Source: a virus. Taken from it: a stretch of DNA of 64,000 bases. The number at the start of each line of letters is the position of its first letter. The first letter of the stretch is position 1. The notes under the pieces are model-generated. The model searched no databases and was not told the origin of the DNA. It saw only the letters and a program-made list of their open reading frames with translations. The translations under genes were made by a program, and so were the position numbers. Positions 33,371 through 41,484 of the stretch are shown here, piece by piece. The DNA lies in IMG/VR virus record IMGVR_UViG_3300050343_000265, positions 1-64,000 of that record; one strand, written 5' to 3'.

Positions 33371-35860
33371 ATGGCTAAGTTAGATTTTCCTGATGCTTCT
33401 TACTCTCCTTGGGTTGCTCCAAACAATGTAATCTATACTTACATTGGAACATCACCAAACGGGTATTGGGAAGCTAACACTGCCAATGCTGCGACAAACT
33501 TAACAGCTGTCTTTGTCGAACGCACAGGCAGTACAATGACTGGTCCGTTGATATCTGGACTTTCTGGTGCTGGTTATGGATATCAATTAAACAATGGGAG
33601 TACAAACCTAGGAGGATTATATAGAGATACAGGATCCTCAAGACTAATACTAGGAGATGGTTCTACTACAAAGATTGATCTACAAGGATCATCAGGAGCC
33701 GCCGAATTTGCAGCAGGTTCTTTTGTTATTGAAAGCGATGGTGACATCTCTACAAATATTAGAGGTCACGGCCATATAGAGCTTGACTCTAGTGGATCTT
33801 TTAGTAGCCCTAAGATAAAATTATTTTCTACTACAGGAGCCGCCACATTTGCTGGTGATATCACAAGCGAACTAAATGCCAATTACAAGTCCGTCATCGC
33901 AGCAAACGGTAGCATTGCTCTTTATGGTGCTGGAAATTTAGTAACTTACCTGAATAACGATGGATCCGGCTCATTTGCGGCTGATGTAATTATTGGCGAA
34001 GGAGGTTATGCTGCTCAAGACAAAACCGGAATATATCTAGCCGCCAGTGCTGGTTTCGCTAATGTATATCATTCAGCAGCCGCTACAGCAGACTTCTTAT
34101 CATTCACCAAATATGACCCAAATACTGCTCCTTATTTTAGTGTTAAGGCATCTATTACAGACTCAGGAAATGCCACATTTGCGGGTGACGCAACCATTAA
34201 CGGGCTGACTGTTGGCAAAGGTGCGGGTAATATTTCAACCAATACGACGGCTGGAGCTTATGCACTTAATAACAACACCTCTGGTAGTGGCAACACAGGT
34301 ATTGGATCTTATGTTCTTTATAGCAATACTTCTGGGACTCTAAATACAGGATTAGGGTATCAAGCTCTTTATTCCAACACTACTGGTGTTGAAAACACAG
34401 CTATCGGAGTAAACACTCTAGTTTTTAACACTACTGGTCTTCAAAATACGGCTACAGGGTATCGAACTTTATACAATAATACCACTGGTTCTTATAACAC
34501 GGCATCAGGTAAAGATTCTCTTTTTTACAATACTACAGGTAGTAATAATACAGCTATTGGTTATCAGGCAAGTATATCTAACACTACAGGTGGTGGCAAC
34601 ACAAGTGTTGGACAAGATGCTTTATATAATAACTCTACTGGTAACTCAAACACAGCTATGGGCTACCGAGCCCTTACTAGTAATACAACTGCTAATCAAA
34701 ATACAGCAATTGGTTTTGAGTGTTTGAAAGCTAACACTACAGGCGGCAATAATGTAGCGCTTGGGTTGCATTCATCATATGGAAATTCTACAGGTACCAA
34801 TAACGTCAGCGTAGGCGTTAACGCTAGTAAAAACAATACAAGTGGTGGAGAAAATACTGCAGTAGGTTATAAAGCAAGTGAAGGCAATAGTTCAGGTAAC
34901 TACAACACATCCTTGGGAGCTACTGCCCTTATAAGTTCGACCTCTAGTTACAATACGGTCGTCGGTTGGCGAGCTCTTTATGGTCAGACCACTGGTTCGA
35001 TAAACACAGCCTTTGGTGCCGAGTGTATGTATAGCAATACAGGTGGTAATTATAATAGTGCTTTTGGCTATGGAACCTTGAGACAGAGCACTACAGGGGA
35101 TAGAAATGTAGCTCTAGGGTATCAGGCTTTGTACTCAAATACTGTTGGAGGATATTCCACAGCTGTGGGTATGTACGCTAACTATTACAACACCACTGGT
35201 AATGGTAATGACTCTTTCGGCTACACTGCTCTACATTACAACACTACTGGCCTTTACAATTCAGCAATCGGCTATCAAAGTTTGTATCACAATACTAGTG
35301 GCAGCCGCAACACGGCTTGTGGACTAAATACTCTATATTACAACACTACTGGCATCCATAATGTTGGGTTAGGACACAATGGCCTCTATAACAACACTAC
35401 TGGATCTGGGAATATTGGTATAGGTTTTACTACTAGTGCTGGGACATATTCCCCAGTCTTTAACCCATCAAGCCAGGACAATCGTCTGGTTTTAGGTCAT
35501 AATTCAATCACAAATGCCTATGTTAGAGTCTCTTGGACTGTCACATCTGACGAGCGCGATAAGATGAACTTTGCTCCAGTGCCTTATGGTCTGGACTTTG
35601 TTAATCAACTCAAGCCAACTGCCTATCAGTTCAAGGTAGATCGTGACACTGAAACACCCAATGGTGATGTACGTTATGGCTTCAAAGCGCAAGACATTCT
35701 TGCATTAGAAGGTGAGAATCCTGTCATCATTGACATTGAAGATCCAGATCACCTCAAGTATAAAGGTGAGCATCTCGTTCCTGTTCTAGTCAATGCAGTA
35801 CAAGAACTAACTACAATGGTTAAAGAACTACAATCTGAACTTAAAACACTTAAAGGTTAA
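33371..35860 (+). CDS. Fibre with 23 YadA-head-like repeats and S74 chaperone
   Basis: 829 residues. After an N-terminal attachment segment (PDASYSPWVAPNNVIYTYIG) the region from about base 34260 to 35430 holds ~23 repeats of ~17 residues of the form NTTGSYNTASGxxALxx, the pattern of left-handed parallel beta-roll heads of trimeric autotransporter adhesins. The last ~110 residues are an S74 chaperone (TSDERDKMNFAPVPYGLDF, YGFKAQDILALEGEN, LVPVLVNAVQELTTMVKEL). A second, distinct receptor-binding fibre is likely. The repeats would allow length change by recombination. Confidence 0.85.
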   Translation: MAKLDFPDASYSPWVAPNNVIYTYIGTSPNGYWEANTANAATNLTAVFVERTGSTMTGPLISGLSGAGYGYQLNNGSTNLGGLYRDTGSSRLILGDGSTTKIDLQGSSGAAEFAAGSFVIESDGDISTNIRGHGHIELDSSGSFSSPKIKLFSTTGAATFAGDITSELNANYKSVIAANGSIALYGAGNLVTYLNNDGSGSFAADVIIGEGGYAAQDKTGIYLAASAGFANVYHSAAATADFLSFTKYDPNTAPYFSVKASITDSGNATFAGDATINGLTVGKGAGNISTNTTAGAYALNNNTSGSGNTGIGSYVLYSNTSGTLNTGLGYQALYSNTTGVENTAIGVNTLVFNTTGLQNTATGYRTLYNNTTGSYNTASGKDSLFYNTTGSNNTAIGYQASISNTTGGGNTSVGQDALYNNSTGNSNTAMGYRALTSNTTANQNTAIGFECLKANTTGGNNVALGLHSSYGNSTGTNNVSVGVNASKNNTSGGENTAVGYKASEGNSSGNYNTSLGATALISSTSSYNTVVGWRALYGQTTGSINTAFGAECMYSNTGGNYNSAFGYGTLRQSTTGDRNVALGYQALYSNTVGGYSTAVGMYANYYNTTGNGNDSFGYTALHYNTTGLYNSAIGYQSLYHNTSGSRNTACGLNTLYYNTTGIHNVGLGHNGLYNNTTGSGNIGIGFTTSAGTYSPVFNPSSQDNRLVLGHNSITNAYVRVSWTVTSDERDKMNFAPVPYGLDFVNQLKPTAYQFKVDRDTETPNGDVRYGFKAQDILALEGENPVIIDIEDPDHLKYKGEHLVPVLVNAVQELTTMVKELQSELKTLKG

Positions 35861-35862
35861 TT

Positions 35863-36090
35863 ATGGATATTCTTACTATTACTCCTGAACAAATCGCAAA
35901 CAACTACACTGCTGCTCTCGATAGCGTCACAGTAATCAATGAGCTAATGGCTCTAGATTCCCGCGATGACGCTCAGACATATACAGTTGCTCGTAATGTT
36001 GAGCACCTTGAGTTGATGGTTGCTAAGGACTACTGGACTACTGAAGACCTGAGTCCTTTTAATGATGCCATTACAGCTGGTAAGGCATGA
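35863..36090 (+). CDS. Small acidic helical protein downstream of the fibre
   Basis: 75 residues starting two bases after the fibre stop, translated from the same message. Helical, acidic (NVEHLELMVAKDYWTTEDLS). Often such small proteins are fibre-assembly helpers; no proof here. Followed by a terminator at 36096. Confidence 0.6.
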   Translation: MDILTITPEQIANNYTAALDSVTVINELMALDSRDDAQTYTVARNVEHLELMVAKDYWTTEDLSPFNDAITAGKA

Positions 36091-36095
36091 TCGTT

Positions 36096-36118
36096 ACCCC
36101 GTAGTAACGCGGGGTTTT
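36096..36118. terminator. Bidirectional terminator between convergent genes
   Basis: ACCCCG, loop TAGTAACG, CGGGGT then TTTT. It ends the rightward fibre unit and lies just after the leftward lysozyme gene, so it could serve both. Confidence 0.7.
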
Positions 36119-36120
36119 AC

Positions 36121-36828
36121 TTAAACCATATATTGCTTACAGATCTTGTACTTAGCAAGTCTGTCGTTATAACCATTCCAGCCACCATTGATACGGAGAC
36201 AACAGGCATCAAAGCCTTCTGTCAGGCATATATTTAATAGATCATTCTCTTCTATCCAGATGCGTGCTGATGTAAATGGGTAGGTGGTAGACACATAGTC
36301 AACACCATCCATAACCTTTGGATCATTAATACCTTCGGCTAGACGAGAGTAGTTGTATTTTCCAGTTAACTGGAGTACTCCTGCCCCTTTCCAAACCTCC
36401 CCCTCGTCTGGACCATGGCCTAAGTCAGTCCTACCACGTAAGTACATACCGTCTGATATCTCTTTCATATAAACAAAATTACAAGTCTCATGCATCATGT
36501 TTGCCATGAGCATCTGTGCTGCATCAATGTGCTCTATAAACCCTGTGTCACCATACAAGCGATTGCAATCATTTATAAAGACTTTATCAAATGCAGATGA
36601 TGGATAACCAGTTAACTGCTCCATCAGCAGAGGTGTCACCAGTTTTTTAAACTTCTTGACGTCAGCTGTTTTTCTATAAGTCTTTACCCAGTTCGCATCT
36701 TCATTGAGCTGATCACAGTTGCATTCCTGTAAGCCTTTATATAGCTCTTCTACAGCTGCTTGTTGATGAGACTCCCCTCCGTAATACTTAAAGAAATTCT
36801 TGAACGATTCTATTGATAACGTACTCAT
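36121..36828 (-). CDS. GH19 chitinase-type lysozyme homologue
   Basis: 235 residues. MMHETCNF places the first catalytic Glu at 114, and GAGVLQLTGKYNYSRLAE (~149-165) is the family's substrate-binding signature; the SARIWIE and CLRINGG stretches near the end also fit. The canonical second Glu, in a YExRxDLGN motif, appears replaced (YLRGRTDLG), so activity may be altered. It would cut peptidoglycan at lysis or entry. No signal peptide. It is transcribed against the surrounding genes from its own TAGAAT promoter, 24 nt upstream. Confidence 0.75.
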   Translation of the reverse strand: MSTLSIESFKNFFKYYGGESHQQAAVEELYKGLQECNCDQLNEDANWVKTYRKTADVKKFKKLVTPLLMEQLTGYPSSAFDKVFINDCNRLYGDTGFIEHIDAAQMLMANMMHETCNFVYMKEISDGMYLRGRTDLGHGPDEGEVWKGAGVLQLTGKYNYSRLAEGINDPKVMDGVDYVSTTYPFTSARIWIEENDLLNICLTEGFDACCLRINGGWNGYNDRLAKYKICKQYMV

Positions 36829-36852
36829 AAGAACTTATATTCAATACTGTTA

Positions 36853-36858
36853 ATTCTA
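36853..36858 (-). promoter_or_regulatory. Late-type promoter hexamer (TAGAAT, leftward)
   Basis: GTTAGAATT on the minus strand, 24 nt before the ATG at 36828; back to back with the rightward hexamer at 36864. Confidence 0.65.
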
Positions 36859-36863
36859 ACTAG

Positions 36864-36869
36864 TAAAAT
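36864..36869 (+). promoter_or_regulatory. Late-type promoter hexamer (TAAAAT, rightward)
   Basis: AGTAAAATA, 24 nt before the ATG at 36894; only five bases separate it from the leftward element. Confidence 0.6.
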
Positions 36870-36893
36870 ATAATTAGTCTCATTATTATATGT

Positions 36894-37172
36894 ATGACAA
36901 TTAAAGAACGTGCAGCTTTTTGGGAGGCTATTGAAAGTGGCAATAGTCCTCTGTTATCTGTAATGCATACACTCGTTGAGAAGTGGGGATTACCTGCAAT
37001 CATCATGTGTCTTGGTGATATCGGAAACGTATTATCAGAAGACGCGGAGACAGCTGCAGACCTTTCACCAAACCAGCGCGGTTTAATCCTTGGTGCATGT
37101 GCACAAGTATGCAATTTGAGTGATCAGATGCATGCAGAAATGGATCACCTTGCGGCTACTGAAAATGGATAA
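36894..37172 (+). CDS. Small protein of unknown function
   Basis: 92 residues, mostly helical with a hydrophobic middle (LPAIIMCLGDIGNVL) and His/Met-rich end (SDQMHAEMDHLAATENG). Promoter hexamer 24 nt upstream. The last bases overlap the next small gene by 8 nt. No family recognised. Confidence 0.55.
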   Translation: MTIKERAAFWEAIESGNSPLLSVMHTLVEKWGLPAIIMCLGDIGNVLSEDAETAADLSPNQRGLILGACAQVCNLSDQMHAEMDHLAATENG

Positions 37173-37293
37173 GCAAGAAAAAGAGAACTGGAAAAAAATT
37201 AAAGAGGCTTTAGAAGAAGCCGATAAAACTGACTGCTACTTCTACAAAAGAGCAGTGGCCATCTGTGATGGTAAATCAGATCCCTTAAAATAA
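37165..37293 (+). CDS. Very small charged protein (42 residues)
   Basis: ATG at 37165 overlaps the preceding stop (ATGGATAA), then 42 codons to TAA at 37291-37293 (MDKQEKENWKKIKEALEEAD and onward). Charged helix with two Cys and a Tyr-rich end. The overlap start and good codon sense support it; function unknown. Confidence 0.5.
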   Translation: MDKQEKENWKKIKEALEEADKTDCYFYKRAVAICDGKSDPLK

Positions 37294-37299
37294 ATTAGT

Positions 37300-37305
37300 T
37301 AAAAT
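37300..37305 (+). promoter_or_regulatory. Late-type promoter hexamer (TAAAAT)
   Basis: GTTAAAATT, 22 nt before the ATG at 37328. Confidence 0.55.
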
Positions 37306-37327
37306 TAATATAGGTCGCATCTAATGT

Positions 37328-37594
37328 ATGTCTATACGAAAGGCTGGTGAAGTTTTTGCTGGTGAGGACAAACCTAAAAGGACACCAAATCATCCAACAA
37401 AATCACATGCTGTTGTGCATGCTGATAAGTTAATTCGTTTTGGTGAGAAAGGAGCAAAGACTGCTGGCGAACCAAAGGCTGGTGAAAGTGACAAGATGAA
37501 AAATAAACGTGCATCTTTCAAGGCACGTCACGGTAAAAATATTGCCAAAGGTAAAACCAGTGCTGCTTATTGGGCTGACAAGGTGAAATGGTGA
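37328..37594 (+). CDS. Small basic protein (DUF6321-like)
   Basis: 88 residues, Lys/Arg-rich. The C-terminal KNKRASFKARHGKNIAKGKT then SAAYWADKVKW pattern is common in cyanophage proteins of the DUF6321 type, probably nucleic-acid binding. Together with the two genes that follow it forms a cluster of very basic products; virion DNA condensation or entry proteins are possible. Stop and next start overlap (TGATGG). Confidence 0.6.
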   Translation: MSIRKAGEVFAGEDKPKRTPNHPTKSHAVVHADKLIRFGEKGAKTAGEPKAGESDKMKNKRASFKARHGKNIAKGKTSAAYWADKVKW

Positions 37595-37749
37595 TGGATA
37601 ACGATTTTCCGACACGTATGGCAGGTCAAGCGCTACAGCCTTATGTCAACACAGGCGAAGGGTGCGCAAAAATGCCAGAAAAATATCCTGCCAAACCACG
37701 TGGTGGCATGAGTCACGGACCGGCATTATTAGGACAAAGAAATGGCTAA
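37594..37749 (+). CDS. Small protein (51 residues) in basic-protein cluster
   Basis: ATG at 37594 overlaps the previous TGA; 51 codons to TAA at 37747-37749, which overlaps the next ATG at 37742. Sequence begins MDNDFPTRMAGQALQPYVNT and ends GPALLGQRNG; hydrophilic, Pro/Gly-rich. Overlap at both ends strongly suggests a real coupled gene. Function unknown. Confidence 0.55.
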   Translation: MDNDFPTRMAGQALQPYVNTGEGCAKMPEKYPAKPRGGMSHGPALLGQRNG

Positions 37750-38113
37750 AGGTATTGCAACAAAAAAAGATCCCAAGAAATGGGCAGCGTGTAAGTCAAA
37801 AGCCAAAGCGCGTATGGGTGGTAAACACAGTGCACGAGCAATGCAGCTAGCAACTAAGTGCTACAAAGCTGCAGGTGGTAAGTACGAAGGGAAGAAACCA
37901 TCAGCAAAAAATAATAAGATGAAACAGTGGACCAAACAAGATTGGGGTACTAAGTCAGGTAAAAATAGCGTTTTAGGTAAGGATGCTACAGGTGAACGTT
38001 ATGCACCAAGAAAGAGACGCGAGGCTATGTCAAAAGCGGATTACAAAAAAACCAGCGATAAGAAACGCCGTGATACAGCTAAAGGAAAACAATATAGTAA
38101 GCAGCCTAAGTAG
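37742..38113 (+). CDS. Very basic DUF5872-like protein
   Basis: 123 residues, about a third Lys or Arg. Residues ~60-120 (KMKQWTKQDWGTKSGKNSVL, then TGERYAPRKRREAMSKADYK and KKRRDTAKGKQYSKQP) follow the DUF5872 pattern seen in many aquatic viruses. A histone-like or DNA-binding role is likely from charge alone. Coupled upstream to 37594. Confidence 0.65.
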   Translation: MAKGIATKKDPKKWAACKSKAKARMGGKHSARAMQLATKCYKAAGGKYEGKKPSAKNNKMKQWTKQDWGTKSGKNSVLGKDATGERYAPRKRREAMSKADYKKTSDKKRRDTAKGKQYSKQPK

Positions 38114-38142
38114 TTAAACTATTAGTAATTACAGCAATAACT

Positions 38143-38328
38143 ATGGACAGACGTAAAAAAGGCAAGCGGATTACTCTCAACAATAATATCCCCGGACTGC
38201 CTGGTAATGCACCATTTAATCCTACAAATGGTGCAGGTCCTGGACGACTTGATCCACGGTCAGCTGGGCATGATGGTCAAGCCTACATAGATCGCAATCG
38301 CTTTAACCGTAATGAACCCCTTCGATAG
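38143..38328 (+). CDS. Small basic protein before the lysozyme
   Basis: 61 residues, Arg/Asn/Pro/Gly-rich (MDRRKKGKRITLNNNIPGLP). Its end overlaps the lysozyme start by 17 nt, so it may be translated together with it. Function unknown. Confidence 0.55.
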   Translation: MDRRKKGKRITLNNNIPGLPGNAPFNPTNGAGPGRLDPRSAGHDGQAYIDRNRFNRNEPLR

Positions 38329-38914
38329 AAAAAGACAAGATTTAATTGTTAGTTATGAAGGATATGACCCTAATGCTTATCAGCTGCATGGTGAAGATTT
38401 TCATACCATTGGTTATGGAAGCACTGAGTATGAAGATGGTTCTCCTATCGGAAGTACCGACACAGTATCTAAAGCTCGTGCTCAAGAGTTACTAAGCCAT
38501 CATATTGATCGAGCCAGAAGTGAAGTCAGCAAACTTAAGGGTTATCAGCAGTTACCAATTAATGCTCAAATTGCTGTTGACTCGTTTGCCTATAACAGTG
38601 GTCCTAATTTTATCAACGATCCTATTGGTTATGGAACTATCAATAAGGCTATTAGAGCAGGAAATGCGGCAGGTGTTGCAAAAGCACTGCCTCTTTATGA
38701 CAACGGTGGCCTAGCAGGTTTAGTTAGACGTCGAGCCGAAGAAGCAAATTTAGCCGTCACACCGGCATTTGATCCTATTGATTCGACCTTACGAAATGAT
38801 CTCTCCCGTACTTTTGGGACAGAAGCTATTTTAAAAGGAGCTCCTGTCAAATGGGGTGGTAAAAATTATGGATGGCAGTCGCCTGAAAGTTTTAGCTCAA
38901 TAGTTCCAAATTAA
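38312..38914 (+). CDS. T4/lambda-type lysozyme (GH24) endolysin
   Basis: 200 residues. SYEGYDPNAY (catalytic Glu 16), then HGEDFHTIGYG with candidate Asp 29 and Thr 32, then a long helical part with LLSHHIDRARSEV and DSFAYNSGPNFI, matching phage GH24 muramidases. It cleaves the glycan strand to release virions. No signal peptide, so a holin is needed; the small membrane proteins at 22702 or 41569 are candidates. The last ~55 residues (TPAFDPIDSTLRND...) extend the core and may aid wall or virion binding. Confidence 0.85.
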   Translation: MNPFDRKRQDLIVSYEGYDPNAYQLHGEDFHTIGYGSTEYEDGSPIGSTDTVSKARAQELLSHHIDRARSEVSKLKGYQQLPINAQIAVDSFAYNSGPNFINDPIGYGTINKAIRAGNAAGVAKALPLYDNGGLAGLVRRRAEEANLAVTPAFDPIDSTLRNDLSRTFGTEAILKGAPVKWGGKNYGWQSPESFSSIVPN

Positions 38915-38917
38915 GGA

Positions 38918-39214
38918 ATGAAAACCTTATATCTATATAGAAGTGGTGATAACACCTGTGTGTCCCATGACAGCTATATACAAATGGGTGCGATGTCCCA
39001 TTCGGTTGAACATCACATCAAACTAAACCCAACGATCAACTGGATAGAAACCTACTGGTTGCCTGATGTTTTCATGCATCGTTATAAACGTGCAACATTT
39101 CAAGCACACGAACGAGTGTCTGGTGGCAAAGACAGCATCGAAACCCGGCCACGTGACTTTCCCGACGAAGGAGCATCAAGGGGCTTACTGAGTGGCAAGC
39201 CTGTGGGAGAGTAA
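38918..39214 (+). CDS. Small protein of unknown function
   Basis: 98 residues, three bases after the lysozyme stop. His/Tyr-rich (MSHSVEHHIKLNPTINWIET), Arg-rich and acidic end. No motif known. Probably in the lysozyme transcription unit. Confidence 0.55.
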   Translation: MKTLYLYRSGDNTCVSHDSYIQMGAMSHSVEHHIKLNPTINWIETYWLPDVFMHRYKRATFQAHERVSGGKDSIETRPRDFPDEGASRGLLSGKPVGE

Positions 39215-39237
39215 CATAGGTCGTAGTTTTCGTTAGT

Positions 39238-39243
39238 TAAAAT
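39238..39243 (+). promoter_or_regulatory. Late-type promoter hexamer (TAAAAT)
   Basis: GTTAAAATA, 25 nt before the ATG at 39269. Confidence 0.6.
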
Positions 39244-39268
39244 AGTTATATTGCCGAGGATAAAGTAA

Positions 39269-40324
39269 ATGCTTAACAATGAAAATAAAAGGCTAGGGTA
39301 CACCGAAGTTTATTACAATTATAAAGCTGACAAATTTTTCACAGAAGACTTTGGCAATCAATTCAAAGGATTAGATATTACGTTATCCAATGGCGGTGGT
39401 GGAGGAAGTGGTATTCAGGCTGGAGATAATATTAGTCAACTTACAAACGATGCAAACTATGTTGTTTCAGGAGCAAATATTAGTACTTTAGTAAATAATG
39501 TAGGATTTTTGACGTCCTACAGCATTCCATCTGCAGCCAGCCTACCAACTGCAAATTTAAGCTTTGGTAATCTTGCTGCGTTATCTACAGATAACAATCC
39601 ATATTTTTATGATGGTACAGCTTGGCGAAGAATCTTCTTAGCAGATGTTCCACCTCAAGCAGGAGATCCTGATACTGATTGGGACAAAGTTATTCTTCGA
39701 GTACCATTCAATACAAATACTACTGACGTTAAAATTCCTCTCTCATCTAGTACTAATGGTTCTCAAGCAGTTATTACTGGTAGTCCAAGAAAATTTGGAG
39801 CTGGTGCACTTAAAGTCCAAAACTCAAGCTATATTGTCTACAGTGGTAATAGTCTTGGCGCATTTTTAGATAACGATTTCACAATAGAATTTTGGCTCTA
39901 TATAGATTCATTTAATGCCCAAGATCAAGATACAGGTATATTACGCAAAGGCACTACTTATTTCTATTTTGATTTCGTTGGAAATAATCAGATGATCTTT
40001 AAAATACACCTATCGAATGTAGGTGTAACGACACCCGATCTCGTCTATAACATCGTAGGTAACATGCCAACTGGCGGTTGGCATCATATTGCTTACTGTC
40101 GAAATGCGACGTCTGGTTTGTGTCAATTGTTTGTTGATGGTACGTCAAAAGGAACTGTTAATCTCAACAACATGGTTGATTCAACTAGTTATGATTTATT
40201 TATTGGTGACCTAATGAATTCTCAAGCGGATATGGTTATGGATGATTTAAGAATATCTAACTTTGAACGATATACGTCTAATTTCACAGCACCAACTGCA
40301 GAGCTGCCTACAAGTGGCAGTTAA
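39269..40324 (+). CDS. Adhesin with LamG-like (jelly-roll) domain
   Basis: 351 residues. The N-terminal ~130 residues resemble fibre attachment and a coiled region (QAGDNISQLTNDANYVV). From ~150 to the end a concanavalin A/LamG-like fold is visible: GAGALKVQNSSYIVYSG, DFTIEFWLYIDSFN, GGWHHIAYCRN, LFVDGTSKGTVNL, MVMDDLRISNFERYT. Such domains bind surface sugars, so this is a third candidate receptor-binding protein. Single-gene unit with its own promoter. Confidence 0.75.
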   Translation: MLNNENKRLGYTEVYYNYKADKFFTEDFGNQFKGLDITLSNGGGGGSGIQAGDNISQLTNDANYVVSGANISTLVNNVGFLTSYSIPSAASLPTANLSFGNLAALSTDNNPYFYDGTAWRRIFLADVPPQAGDPDTDWDKVILRVPFNTNTTDVKIPLSSSTNGSQAVITGSPRKFGAGALKVQNSSYIVYSGNSLGAFLDNDFTIEFWLYIDSFNAQDQDTGILRKGTTYFYFDFVGNNQMIFKIHLSNVGVTTPDLVYNIVGNMPTGGWHHIAYCRNATSGLCQLFVDGTSKGTVNLNNMVDSTSYDLFIGDLMNSQADMVMDDLRISNFERYTSNFTAPTAELPTSGS

Positions 40325-40344
40325 AACAGATATGTCATCCTGGC

Positions 40345-40350
40345 TAGAAT
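40345..40350 (+). promoter_or_regulatory. Late-type promoter hexamer with no gene behind it (TAGAAT)
   Basis: GCTAGAATC, in the non-coding stretch before the integrase. No open frame of more than 12 codons follows within 200 nt, so it may drive a small RNA. Confidence 0.4.
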
Positions 40351-40484
40351 CAGATATTGAAAAATCCTAGTCAGTGACAGGGTTTTGACCCTGTGGAAAA
40401 CTTTGGCCTCGATTGATAAGCAGAGCTGATTGGTTTTAGCCATATTTCGTGGGTATATTTCAGCCAACACCAAATACCGATGGA

Positions 40485-40508
40485 GCGAATCCCTCGCTCT
40501 CCGTCACC
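40485..40508 (+). other. Putative attP core: tRNA 3'-end-like sequence
   Basis: GCGAATCCCTCGCTCTCCGT has the layout of the T-loop end, T-stem and acceptor strand of a tRNA (GAAT, CCCTC, GCTCTCC, G), most like bacterial tRNA-Ser. No matching 5' half exists nearby, so it is not a tRNA gene. It sits 76 bp before the integrase, the usual place of attP in phages that insert into tRNA genes. Confidence 0.65.
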
Positions 40509-40516
40509 TAACACTT

Positions 40517-40541
40517 AACCCCTCATCTGGGGGGTTATTTT
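40517..40541 (+). terminator. Terminator before the integrase gene
   Basis: AACCCC, eight-base loop TCATCTGG, GGGGTT, then ATTTT. It would stop transcription arriving from the adhesin unit or from the orphan promoter at 40345. Confidence 0.7.
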
Positions 40542-40583
40542 GCTAGATATGTATTGGTGTTGCTTATAACCCAGAAAGATCAC

Positions 40584-41399
40584 ATGAATTACAAACAACT
40601 GATGGAATCAGTCCGCGAAACGCAGGACATTCGAGACAGCACATACAAATGTTGGTGGCAGGCTATTCGGCCTATCGCTGATGTTCCGGTGTCAGCGACG
40701 GACAAAATGTTTGTCACTCGATACTGGAAGTCGCAGCTACAGCCAATTGGCAACTGCTCTCCCGAGACACTACGACGTCGGTTGAGCCTGCTGTCAGGCA
40801 TCTGGGCTATGGCAAATGAGGAGGAGATTCTTAAGGAGCAAGCCAACTACTGGTATCACTCCAGTAAGAAGATCAAGGTCAATCGTGATCTAAATGCAGA
40901 GCGCATGGGAATGGAGTATCCCGTACGACCTTTTGAGTTCTACAAGCCGTATCACCAAGATCCGATCTTCCTTGCAATCTGGTATCACGGGTTTCGGATT
41001 GGAGAGATCGCAGGGCTACTTAACCGGGAAATCGTTTTTAAAAATGCTATTCCGTTCTTTCAGATCAAAGATAATGACAACAGGCTCATAAAGCGCCTAG
41101 CGACAAGGCAAGTGCCTATTCATCCAGAGTTCTATCCATGGGTAGGAATGCTGACGACTGACTTCACTCGCTACCCAGGCAAGAACTGGTCAGAGAAATT
41201 TCATGAAGACATGAAGTTGCCACCTAAAGAAGCGGCACACAGCCTTCGTCATAACTGGAGCACCCGAGCAAGAGATGCTGGATTACAAGATTCGATGATT
41301 TCTAAAATCATGGGACATAAGGTTTCCGGCATGACCGCTCGCTATGGCTCATGGACCCTTGAAAACAAATTCGAGGCAATTAAAAAGGTCCGTCGTTAG
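40584..41399 (+). CDS. int: Tyrosine-family integrase
   Basis: 271 residues from the ATG at 40584; the TTG at 40554 adds ten unlikely residues. Catalytic set visible: Arg 138 in GFRIGEIAGL, HSLRHNW (His 219, Arg 222), MGHKVSGMTARYG (His 245, Tyr 254). It recombines phage attP with a host attB, probably in a tRNA gene since a tRNA-like core lies just upstream. No excisionase or repressor gene is recognised in the window, so a real lysogenic cycle is not established. A strong terminator follows. Confidence 0.92.
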   Translation: MNYKQLMESVRETQDIRDSTYKCWWQAIRPIADVPVSATDKMFVTRYWKSQLQPIGNCSPETLRRRLSLLSGIWAMANEEEILKEQANYWYHSSKKIKVNRDLNAERMGMEYPVRPFEFYKPYHQDPIFLAIWYHGFRIGEIAGLLNREIVFKNAIPFFQIKDNDNRLIKRLATRQVPIHPEFYPWVGMLTTDFTRYPGKNWSEKFHEDMKLPPKEAAHSLRHNWSTRARDAGLQDSMISKIMGHKVSGMTARYGSWTLENKFEAIKKVRR

Positions 41400-41450
41400 C
41401 TACAGAAGCTACGTTAACTACCGTAGTTTTCTATATACCTGCTTTTTAAT

Positions 41451-41484
41451 CCCCTGTGGCTCTTCGCTATAGGGGTATTTTTTT
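41451..41484 (+). terminator. Strong terminator after the integrase
   Basis: CCCCTGTGG, seven-base loop, CTATAGGGG (nine pairs, two G-T), then TATTTTTTT. It closes the integrase unit. Confidence 0.85.

Larger units (their letters stand above)
40357..40541 (+). ncRNA. Candidate small RNA spanning attP
   Basis: About 185 nt bounded by a TAGAAT hexamer (40345-40350) and an intrinsic terminator (40517-40541), with no open frame. It contains a tight hairpin at 40377-40394 (ACAGGG, loop TTTTGA, CCCTGT) and the tRNA-like 3' segment at 40485-40508. No known RNA family is recognised. The region could equally be only attP arm DNA. Confidence 0.35.

Noticed and set aside
40332-40370. Twelve-codon frame starting ATGTCATCCTGG
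   Set aside because: Too short, includes the promoter-like TAGAAT, and has no ribosome site.
40485-40508. tRNA gene
   Set aside because: Only the 3' end of a tRNA is present; no acceptor 5' strand, D-arm or anticodon arm precedes it. Interpreted as attP core.
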